Below, in pieces: positions 33,484-40,694 of a stretch of DNA of 64,000 nt. A model generated the notes under the pieces. That model was not told the DNA's origin. It worked only from the letters and a program-made list of their open reading frames with translations, and did no database searches. Position 1 is the stretch's first letter. Each line of letters starts with the position of its first letter. The position numbers and the translations under genes are program-made. Source of the stretch: Chitinophagales bacterium (lineage in GTDB: Bacteria; Bacteroidota; Bacteroidia; Chitinophagales; Chitinophagaceae); the NCBI GenBank assembly GCA_026931325.1, contig JAIXLO010000126.1, forward strand, positions 83,617 through 147,616. Direction: 5' to 3'.

Positions 33484-34722
33484 ATGATTCAATACAATAG
33501 CTATACTTTATCGAATGGATTAAAATTATTAGTTCATGAAGATACAAGTACTCCAATGGCAGTTGTAGATATAATGTACAATGTTGGAGCAAAAGATGAA
33601 GAAAAAAATAAAACAGGATTTGCCCATTTATTTGAACATTTAATGTTTGGAGGAAGCATCAATATCCCTGTTTTTGATGAACCATTACAAAGAGCAGGAG
33701 GTGAGAATAATGCTTACACAACAAATGATTTAACCAATTATTATTGCATATTACCTGCAAAAAATATAGAAACTGCTTTTTGGTTAGAAAGCGATAGAAT
33801 GTTAAGTCTTGCTTTTGATAAAAAAAGTTTAGAAGTTCAGAGAAAAGTTGTTTGTGAAGAATTTAAAGAACACTATATCAATAAACCTTATGGAGATATT
33901 TGGCATAAGATGAGAGATTTGGCTTATGAAGTACATCCTTATAAATGGATGACTATTGGAAAAGAATTAAGTCATATAGAAAATGCTACAATGGAAGAAG
34001 TAAAAGAATTCTTCTTCAAATTTTATCAACCCAACAATGCTATTTTAGTAGTTGCAGGAAATGTTGAAACAAATAAAATAATTCAATTAGCAGAAAAGTG
34101 GTTTGGCAATATTCCTTCAGGAAAAAAATATGAACGTAACTTACCAATAGAGCCAAAGCAAAAACAAGCAAAATTTTCAGAAATAAAAGCTGATGTCCCT
34201 TTAGATGCTATCATTAAAACCTGGCATATTGATGCACGTTTAACAAAAGGCTATTATGCAGCAGATTTAATTACAGAAATTTTTGGTGGAGGAAATTCAT
34301 CTCGTTTGTTTCAATCGTTGGTAAAGGAAAAACAATTATTTTCAGATATTACATGTTTTCATTTTGGTTCTATAGAACCTGGATTATTAACTATTGAAGG
34401 AAAACTTATAAAAGGTGTAAAAATGATTGATGCAGAAAAAGCTATTGAAGAGGAAATTGAAAAATTGACAACAGAACAAATAAATAATAAAGAATTACAA
34501 AAAGTAAAAAACAGAACAGAGAGTGTAATAACTTTTGAAGATATAAGTTTAATGAGTAGAGCTAATAATTTGGCTTTATACGAATTGTTAGGAGATGCAG
34601 ATTTAATAAATAAAGAATTAGAAAAATATCAAGAAATTACTGAAGCTGATATTTTACAATATGCTCAAACAATTTTTGATAAAAACAATAGTAACACCAT
34701 ACATTATTATAGCATTCAATAA
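33484..34722 (+). CDS. M16 family zinc peptidase, catalytic member
   Basis: 412-aa insulinase-type peptidase. The inverted zinc motif HxxEH is present as H48-L-F-E-H52 in GFAHLFEHLMFGGS, with the downstream glutamate region VVCEEFKEHY. No signal peptide is obvious, so it may be cytoplasmic. A second M16 protein starts 33 bp after its stop and lacks the zinc motif, making a PMPCB/PMPCA-like active/inactive pair, as known for bacterial M16B heterodimers. Substrate unknown. Confidence 0.92.
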   Translation: MIQYNSYTLSNGLKLLVHEDTSTPMAVVDIMYNVGAKDEEKNKTGFAHLFEHLMFGGSINIPVFDEPLQRAGGENNAYTTNDLTNYYCILPAKNIETAFWLESDRMLSLAFDKKSLEVQRKVVCEEFKEHYINKPYGDIWHKMRDLAYEVHPYKWMTIGKELSHIENATMEEVKEFFFKFYQPNNAILVVAGNVETNKIIQLAEKWFGNIPSGKKYERNLPIEPKQKQAKFSEIKADVPLDAIIKTWHIDARLTKGYYAADLITEIFGGGNSSRLFQSLVKEKQLFSDITCFHFGSIEPGLLTIEGKLIKGVKMIDAEKAIEEEIEKLTTEQINNKELQKVKNRTESVITFEDISLMSRANNLALYELLGDADLINKELEKYQEITEADILQYAQTIFDKNNSNTIHYYSIQ

Positions 34723-34755
34723 AAACTTTTTAAAGAAACAATTTTAATTTTAGCA

Positions 34756-36036
34756 ATGTTGAACAGAAAACAATCTCCAGATATATTTAATGCAGTAGAT
34801 TTTGATTTAAAGCTAAACCCTTATCAGCATTTTACTTTAGATAATGGCACATCAGTTTATACTATTGATGGAGGAACACAAGAAGTTTTACAAATAGAAT
34901 TTATTTTTTACGCAGGTAATTGGTATGAAGAAAAAAATATTGTTGCAGCTACAACTAATTACTTATTAAAGAATGGAACAAAAAATAAAAATGCATTTGA
35001 TATAGATGAACATTTTGCATTTTATGGAGCTTACTTAAATCGTAATTGTTATAATGAAACATCTACAGTTACACTTCATACCTTATCTAAAAACTTACAA
35101 CATCTTTTACCAGCAATAGCAGAATTATTTACTGAAAGTATTTTACCAGAAAATGAATTGGATATTTATAAAAAAAATCAAATTCAACGATTAAAAGTTA
35201 ATTTAAAAAAATGTGATTTTATTGCTAATAGATTAATTGATGAATACATTTATGGCATACATCACCCTTATGGAAAATATACATCAACCTTAGATTATAA
35301 TAATTTAGAAAGAGATGAATTATTGGAATTTTATAACCAATATTACACTCATGGAAAATGTTTAATTTTTATTGCAGGGAAATTACCTTCTAATATTCAG
35401 GAACAATTAAACACTTATTTTGGTAAGCTACCTTTTAACCCTAATAAAAATTTTACCAAAGAATATCATACAGCAAGTGCAAATTCTAAAAAACAATTTA
35501 TTATAAATGATGAAAATGGAGTACAGGGAGCTATTCGTATTGCAAGAAAATTTCCTAATAAACATCATCCAGATTATACAAAAGCACAAGTTTTAAATAA
35601 TATTTTAGGTGGTTATTTTGGAAGCCATTTAATGAAAAATATTAGAGAGGATAAAGGCTATACCTATGGAATTTATTCTTATATACAAAATCATATTCAC
35701 GATACTGCATGGATGATAAGTACTGAAGCAGGAAAAGATGTATGTGAAGCAACCATAGAAGAAACTTATAAAGAAATGAATTTATTAACTAAAGAACTTA
35801 TTAGTAATGATGAATTAGCTTTGGTTAAAAATTACATGATAGGAAATTTGTTAGGTACATTAGATGGACCATTTCAAATAATGCCAAGATGGAGAAATTA
35901 TATTTTAAGTAACTTGGACGAAAATTATTTTTACAATTCAATACAAACAATAAAAACAATTAGTGCTGAAGAAATTCAAGCATTAGCAAAAAAATATTTA
36001 AACCCAGAAGATTTTTATGAGCTAACAGTTATTTAA
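34756..36036 (+). CDS. M16 family peptidase-like protein without zinc motif
   Basis: 426 aa with M16 fold features (FTLDNGTSVYTIDGGTQEVLQIEF at the N-terminus; GGYFGSHLMKNIREDKGYTYGIYS in the C-terminal half, the substrate-binding Arg-Tyr region). At the place of HxxEH it reads NYLLKNGTKNKN, so it cannot bind zinc in the usual way. It follows the active homologue by 33 bp and probably forms a dimer with it. In M16B pairs the inactive chain supplies substrate-binding residues. Confidence 0.9.
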   Translation: MLNRKQSPDIFNAVDFDLKLNPYQHFTLDNGTSVYTIDGGTQEVLQIEFIFYAGNWYEEKNIVAATTNYLLKNGTKNKNAFDIDEHFAFYGAYLNRNCYNETSTVTLHTLSKNLQHLLPAIAELFTESILPENELDIYKKNQIQRLKVNLKKCDFIANRLIDEYIYGIHHPYGKYTSTLDYNNLERDELLEFYNQYYTHGKCLIFIAGKLPSNIQEQLNTYFGKLPFNPNKNFTKEYHTASANSKKQFIINDENGVQGAIRIARKFPNKHHPDYTKAQVLNNILGGYFGSHLMKNIREDKGYTYGIYSYIQNHIHDTAWMISTEAGKDVCEATIEETYKEMNLLTKELISNDELALVKNYMIGNLLGTLDGPFQIMPRWRNYILSNLDENYFYNSIQTIKTISAEEIQALAKKYLNPEDFYELTVI

Positions 36037-36048
36037 AAATAATAAAAA

Positions 36049-36411
36049 ATGCAGCAATTTATTTCTAAAACCCTAATAACATCAGCAGCAGTAATAATTG
36101 TATCATTTTTAATTAGTGGTGTAAAGATAGATAGTGCAACAACTGCTATAATGGTTGCTGTAGTTTTAGGTTTATTAAACACTTTTATAAAACCTATACT
36201 TATTATTCTTACAATACCAATAACTGTATTTACATTAGGATTATTTTTGTTAGTAATTAATATTTTAATGGTAAAATGGGCAGCAGCTTTAGTGCCTGGT
36301 TTTACTGTAGAAAATTGGTGGGCTGCTTTATGGTTTAGTATTATTGTTTCTTTCATTTCTACATTTGTACAAAATATGATTAAAAACTCTGAAGAAGATA
36401 ATGAACATTAA
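36049..36411 (+). CDS. Small membrane protein of the phage-holin 4_2/YvlD family
   Basis: 120 aa with four hydrophobic segments (about 9-25, 31-50, 55-80 and 92-112). Sequence features such as ALVPGFTVENWWAALWFSIIVSFIST and LGLLNTFIKPILIILTIPITVFTLG match the pfam04020-type proteins called phage holin family 4 superfamily IV, including YvlD. Despite the name, these are usually chromosomal and not phage-linked; no phage gene is nearby. It lies 12 bp after the M16 pair, so it is likely co-transcribed. Confidence 0.82.
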   Translation: MQQFISKTLITSAAVIIVSFLISGVKIDSATTAIMVAVVLGLLNTFIKPILIILTIPITVFTLGLFLLVINILMVKWAAALVPGFTVENWWAALWFSIIVSFISTFVQNMIKNSEEDNEH

Positions 36412-36496
36412 TATTTAACTAATACAAATACAAAGAATTTAGTTTCTGAAAAATTTATACTCATTCATTTATTAGAAACTTACTATATTGCCAATT

Positions 36497-38281
36497 ATGG
36501 ATAAATTTATAGTCTCTGCCAGAAAATATAGACCTCAAACTTTTGATACTGTTGTGGGGCAGGAACATATAACCACTACTTTAAAAAATGCTATTAAGAA
36601 TAATCAATTAGCTCATGCTTTTTTATTTTGCGGACCAAGAGGTGTTGGAAAAACAACTTGTGCAAGAATTTTAGCTAAAACTATTAATTGTGAAAATATA
36701 CAAGCTGATGGTGAAGCTTGCAATGAATGTGTTAGTTGTAGAAGTTTTAATGAGGGAGCTTCTTTAAATATTCATGAATTAGATGCAGCAAGTAATAATA
36801 GTGTAGAAGGCATCAGAACATTAATAGAGCAAGTACGTTTTGCACCACAATCAGGTAAATATAAAGTATATATTGTAGATGAGGTTCATGCTTTAAGCCT
36901 TGCAGCTTTTAATGCATTTTTAAAAACATTAGAAGAACCGCCACCTTATGCAATATTTATTTTAGCTACTACAGAAAAACATAAAATTACTGCTACTATT
37001 TTAAGCAGATGTCAAATTTTTGATTTTAAAAGAATTACAACTAATGATATAGTAGAGCATTTACAAGAAATAATAGAAAAAGAAAAAGTAAATGCTGAGC
37101 AAGATGCTTTGCAAGTAATTGCACAGAAAAGTGAAGGTTGCATGAGAGATGCTTTAAGCATCTTAGATAAAATAGTAAGCTTTACAAATGGAGAAGTTAC
37201 TTATGCCAATACTTTAGAGCATTTGAATGTTTTAGATCATGATTATTATTTTAAAATATTAGAAAGTTTACAAAAACAAGACCTTGCAGCAACTATGTTG
37301 CTGTATGATGAAATAAACAGAAAAGGATTTGAAGGAGATATTGTATTAAATGGTTTTGCAGAATTTATTAGAAATATTTTAGTATGTAAAGATGAAAAAG
37401 CTGTTGCTTTATTAGATGTAGTTGCAGGTTTACAAGAAAAATATAAAGATGTTGCACAAAAAATAAGTTTATCATATTTAATTAGTGCATTGAATATTTT
37501 AAATGAAGCTGAAATAAATTTTAAACTTGCAAGAAACAAAAGGTTACATATTGAACTTACTTTGATAAAACTAAACTTTCTTCAACAAGCTATAACACTT
37601 GCTGTTGATGAAAATGGAGCAGTTGTAAAAAAAAAACAAATTGATAATAAAGCAACATTACAATTTAAACCAATAGTAGCTTTACCAGTAAAAATAAAAC
37701 CCATAAAACCACCAACAGAAGAATCAAAGTTTTATGTGCAAGAACCAACGATAAAGCAAGAAAAAATTATTAAACCAACAACCAAAACTTCTAATAATAC
37801 TCAACCAAAAGTAAATACCAAGCAACCCAACTTATTAGAAGTTTTAAGAGAAAAAGCAAAAGGGAAATATACAATTTCTGAAGTACTTGAAGCAGAATCT
37901 TTAGAAATGAATAAGCTTAAAGAATGTTGGAATAAATATACTGAAAAACTTAAAAAACAAACTAATAAACACTCAACAATTAAAACATTTGAGTTAGCTG
38001 AAATTGAAATAGAAAATGAGCAAATTTTTAAAGTAAAAGTTTCGGCAATAACACAACAAAAATTTATTGAGCAAGAAAAAATGTTTGTTTTAGAAGATAT
38101 TCAAAATACATTTAACAATAAAGGAATAAACTTTACTGTATGCTTAAATGAAAATGTTGAGCAAGAAACAATACCTTTGTATATGAAATTAACAAGCAAA
38201 CAAAAGTATGAACGACTTGTTCAACAAAATCCGTTAATTGAAGAATTTAAAAACAAACTAAACTTAGGATTAGAATCTTAA
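36497..38281 (+). CDS. dnaX: DNA polymerase III subunit gamma/tau
   Basis: Clamp-loader ATPase. Counting from the ATG that gives MDKFIVSARKYRPQTFD (594 aa), Walker A is GPRGVGKTT (46-54), zinc ligands C65, C75, C78 and C81 follow, then DEVHAL and the sensor SRC motif (ILSRCQIFDF). The C-terminal third is low-complexity, lysine-rich (about 385-460), then a tau-like domain. A TTG at 36488 in frame would add MPI; the ATG is preferred. I see no slippery sequence strong enough to call a programmed frameshift. Confidence 0.96.
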   Translation: MDKFIVSARKYRPQTFDTVVGQEHITTTLKNAIKNNQLAHAFLFCGPRGVGKTTCARILAKTINCENIQADGEACNECVSCRSFNEGASLNIHELDAASNNSVEGIRTLIEQVRFAPQSGKYKVYIVDEVHALSLAAFNAFLKTLEEPPPYAIFILATTEKHKITATILSRCQIFDFKRITTNDIVEHLQEIIEKEKVNAEQDALQVIAQKSEGCMRDALSILDKIVSFTNGEVTYANTLEHLNVLDHDYYFKILESLQKQDLAATMLLYDEINRKGFEGDIVLNGFAEFIRNILVCKDEKAVALLDVVAGLQEKYKDVAQKISLSYLISALNILNEAEINFKLARNKRLHIELTLIKLNFLQQAITLAVDENGAVVKKKQIDNKATLQFKPIVALPVKIKPIKPPTEESKFYVQEPTIKQEKIIKPTTKTSNNTQPKVNTKQPNLLEVLREKAKGKYTISEVLEAESLEMNKLKECWNKYTEKLKKQTNKHSTIKTFELAEIEIENEQIFKVKVSAITQQKFIEQEKMFVLEDIQNTFNNKGINFTVCLNENVEQETIPLYMKLTSKQKYERLVQQNPLIEEFKNKLNLGLES

Positions 38282-38335
38282 AAACATTGTACACATAATT
38301 TTAAAAAATAAATATCTACTCCCTTCTTTTATATT

Positions 38336-39031
38336 ATGGAATATAACACACAAAGAAACACTATGCACATGAGAGAATATGGCAGACATATTCAAAAAAT
38401 GATTGAGTATCTACTTACAATAGAAGACAGAGAAAAAAGAAATCAACAGGCAAAAGCTGTAATAGAATTAATGGGATTTTTAAATCCACATTTAAGAAAT
38501 GTTGAAAATTTCAGACACATGTTGTGGGATCATTTATTTGTTATAAGCAATTTTAAATTAGATGTTGATAGCCCATATCCTATACCTCAAAAAGAAACTT
38601 ATAAAGAAAAAGGAGAAAGATTACAATATCCAAAACGTTATCCTAAATATGCTCATTTAGGAAAAAACTTAGAGATTGTTATTGAAAAAGCAATGGCTGA
38701 AGAAAACCCAGAAAAGAAAATTGGCTTTGCAAATTCTATTGCATATTATATGAAATTATCTTATAGCAACTGGCATAAAGAATTGGCACACGATGATGTT
38801 ATACGTGCCGAACTGAATGAAATTACAGGTGGTGAATTAGAGTTTAGTAATACACCATACATAAAACATAGAAACCAAAATTTTGAGAGAAATGATTATG
38901 GTCGAAGTGGAAATAACCAACAAAGACGGCAAAACTTTGGTAGTAGAAATAACAGAAATAACTCTAACAGAAATAATAGAAATGGAAATAGAAACAATGG
39001 CAATAATAGAAGCTTTAAAAAAAGATATTAA
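38336..39031 (+). CDS. DUF4290 family protein with Asn/Arg-rich tail
   Basis: 231 aa. Residues 1-170 match DUF4290 as I know it (MEYNTQRNTMHMREYGRHIQ, ELMGFLNPHLRNVENF, LWDHLFVIS, YAHLGKNLEIVIEKAM), a Bacteroidota family of unknown function. From about residue 180 the protein turns into a repetitive Asn/Arg/Gly tail (SRNNRNNSNRNNRNGN), a composition often seen in RNA-binding tails. It is 54 bp after dnaX and probably co-transcribed. A role near nucleic acid is inference only. Confidence 0.85.
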   Translation: MEYNTQRNTMHMREYGRHIQKMIEYLLTIEDREKRNQQAKAVIELMGFLNPHLRNVENFRHMLWDHLFVISNFKLDVDSPYPIPQKETYKEKGERLQYPKRYPKYAHLGKNLEIVIEKAMAEENPEKKIGFANSIAYYMKLSYSNWHKELAHDDVIRAELNEITGGELEFSNTPYIKHRNQNFERNDYGRSGNNQQRRQNFGSRNNRNNSNRNNRNGNRNNGNNRSFKKRY

Positions 39032-39071
39032 TTGTTGAAGTGTAAATACAAATTTTTTTTATTGAATTATA

Positions 39072-39102
39072 TTCGTCTCCGCAGAGTGTTCTTTTTAGGC
39101 TT
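39072..39102 (-). repeat. Dispersed palindromic repeat, copy C (partial, inverted)
   Basis: Read on the minus strand, the 31 nt match the right half of copies A and B, including AAAAAGAACACTCTG and GACGAA. The left half, with the inner GCTTT-GCACA part, is lost. Confidence 0.65.
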
Positions 39103-39146
39103 CTGTTTAAAGATAAAATACTCAGTCGATAATTAGTATTCAATCC

Positions 39147-39176
39147 AGATTAAGCGATAGAATCATAAACAGTCTT
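39147..39176 (+). repeat. Second dispersed repeat, copy S1
   Basis: AGATTAAGCGATAGAATCAT and the following AAACAGTCTT match S2 at 39356-39390 except for a few positions. Confidence 0.6.
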
Positions 39177-39241
39177 AGTAATACGAAAACTAATCTATAT
39201 TTCTAATGCAGAATCTGTGTTCAATGATATTAGTTTCACTG

Positions 39242-39352
39242 GATTGCTTCGGGCAAAAGCCCTCGCAAAGACGATAAAGAAAAGCGAAGAACCCTCAGTC
39301 AGTAACGAAATGATCCTTCTCATCGTCATTGCGAGTCATAGACGAAGCAATC
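39242..39352. repeat. Composite element with complementary outer arms
   Basis: GATTGCTTCG (39242-39251) is the reverse complement of 39343-39352, and CTCGCAAAGACGAT (39262-39275) pairs with ATCGTCATTGCGAG (39322-39335) at all but one position. The left arm holds its own GGGC-AAAA-GCCC hairpin. The arm words GTCATTGCGAG and CGAAGCAATC are the core of a palindromic repeat widespread in bacterial genomes. A non-coding, MITE-like element of 111 bp is a reasonable reading. Confidence 0.65.
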
Positions 39353-39355
39353 TTC

Positions 39356-39390
39356 ATCTCAAATTAAGTTATAGAATCATAAACGTCTTC
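39356..39390 (+). repeat. Second dispersed repeat, copy S2
   Basis: ATCTCAAATTAAGTTATAG followed by AATCATAAACGTCTTC. The first 24 nt match the inverted copy S3 at 57271-57294 with one mismatch. Confidence 0.65.
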
Positions 39391-39435
39391 AACAAATTGA
39401 CACTCTGCCGTAAATTAATATTAAATTCACTAATA

Positions 39436-39493
39436 CCTCAGAGTTCCTTACCTATACTCAATGCTATGCAAGGAGGCTCTTTAGAAACGAAGA
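39436..39493 (+). repeat. Degraded copy D of the palindromic repeat
   Basis: Contains CAGAGTTCCTTAC, CAATGCTATGCA and CTCTTTAGAAACGAAG, which recall the left and right ends of copies A and B with the middle lost or changed. Similarity is weak in the centre. Confidence 0.4.
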
Positions 39494-39578
39494 TTTTGAT
39501 TTTATTTGAAGAAAAAACCAACCATTTTTAACCACATTGCCTTAATTTTATTGGTAAAGAAATAAATCAACAAAATCC

Positions 39579-40694
39579 TCAAGGTTTATATTTTGCTTGT
39601 TCAAAAATAGCTTTTGCTGGAGTGTTTAATAAATCTGCTAAAGATTTTTTTTCATTTTTTTCCATCCATTTTTTTACAATTTGCCAGCCTACAAATTTTC
39701 CAATAAACCCTGGTGAGGCATCTCCTAAAGCTGTTGTTTTTGGTGCATCATTCATATATTCCATTACTATAGAGGGTTCAGTTTGATAAAGTAAATCGTT
39801 TGTTATAAAGAAGCTCCAAATAGATGATTCGTTTTTATAACAACCATCTAACTGTTCTTGTGTATAACCAATTTTTAAACTATCGGCACTATAAGGCAAA
39901 AATGCATCTAACAAATACATTTTTTTTCCTGCTTCAATCATTTGTTCTATCATTGGTTTTCCAATAGTATTTTGCTGATAAAGGTCATCAATTATAACTT
40001 TTAAAACATTTACAGGTATATAAGCTTTATCAAATCTTCTGCTAATAAAAGAAGGGTAAAACTGCTGCATTACATTTTCTTTATACATAGCATAATCCTT
40101 GCCCATACTTAGTTGTAAGCCAATAGCCATTATTTCTTCATTAGTTCTAACAGAGCCAGAGCCTCCACTATTATCACTAAGCATAATCATTGCATCCCAA
40201 GGTCCTATATAAGTAATAAGTTTTGTTGGTAATTGATATTTAGGAAAATAATATTTTACAAACTGAAAACCTTGTTTTATTTCTTTTTCTATTGATGAAA
40301 AATCTGTGAATACTTTTTTAGAATCTTCATACACATTGCTATATGCTCTTATAAAAAGCCTTACATATTGCATAACACTATCAGGCTGCGGTGGTACAGC
40401 TAAAATGTTGTATAAATAATCAATAGAAAATGATGGATATTTTTCAAACAATGTTTGTAAATCTGTATTCAATTTGTTTGTATCCATTGCAAAAAAATCT
40501 TGCTCAAAACGTTGTGTATTAAGCTCTATTTTTATGTTAGATACATCTGGAATTTTCTTTTTCTTTTTACATCCTGTAAAAAAAATTAAAGTGCTTACAA
40601 TAATTAATGTTGTTAACACTTTACTATTTTGAACAAAAAAGTATTGATACTTTATTTTTTGAAAGTACATTCTGATTAATTTTTCTTTAATCAT
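39579..40694 (-). CDS. gldB: Gliding motility lipoprotein GldB
   Basis: Cell-envelope lipoprotein of Bacteroidota needed for gliding in Flavobacterium. The signal region ends in the lipobox LIFFTGC before KKKKK. GldB-like text follows: IKIELNTQRFEQDFFAMDTN, YVRLFIRAYSNVYEDSKKVF and PSFISRRFDKAYIPVNVLK. The protein is 371 aa from the ATG at 40694, whose A is shared with the recQ stop (TGATG), so translation is coupled. The gene is found also in non-gliding members, so motility is not proven. Confidence 0.92.
   Translation of the reverse strand: MIKEKLIRMYFQKIKYQYFFVQNSKVLTTLIIVSTLIFFTGCKKKKKIPDVSNIKIELNTQRFEQDFFAMDTNKLNTDLQTLFEKYPSFSIDYLYNILAVPPQPDSVMQYVRLFIRAYSNVYEDSKKVFTDFSSIEKEIKQGFQFVKYYFPKYQLPTKLITYIGPWDAMIMLSDNSGGSGSVRTNEEIMAIGLQLSMGKDYAMYKENVMQQFYPSFISRRFDKAYIPVNVLKVIIDDLYQQNTIGKPMIEQMIEAGKKMYLLDAFLPYSADSLKIGYTQEQLDGCYKNESSIWSFFITNDLLYQTEPSIVMEYMNDAPKTTALGDASPGFIGKFVGWQIVKKWMEKNEKKSLADLLNTPAKAIFEQAKYKP

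Larger units (their letters stand above)
39032..39578. other. 547-bp repeat island between DUF4290 and gldB
   Basis: No believable gene. A frame of 104 codons (39217-39531) exists but is built from repeats. The region holds an inverted copy of the palindromic repeat (39072-39102), two copies of a second dispersed repeat (39147-39176 and 39356-39390), a pair of inverted arms (39242-39275 with 39322-39352) and a degraded copy of the first repeat (39436-39493). It looks like a nested landing place for dispersed elements between convergent genes. Confidence 0.7.

Noticed and set aside
36049-36411. Prophage remnant suggested by the holin-like family name
   Set aside because: The family is mostly chromosomal and no other phage gene, integrase or attachment site is nearby.
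36488-36496. dnaX start at TTG
   Set aside because: It adds only three residues; MDKFIVSARKYRP from the ATG matches the family start.
36500-38281. Programmed frameshift in dnaX to make gamma
   Set aside because: No convincing slippery heptamer with a downstream stem was found near the expected position; A-runs are common throughout this genome.
39217-39531. A 104-codon frame in the gap before gldB
   Set aside because: It runs through both inverted arms and a dispersed repeat, has no family similarity and no promoter or plausible start context. It is a by-product of repeats.
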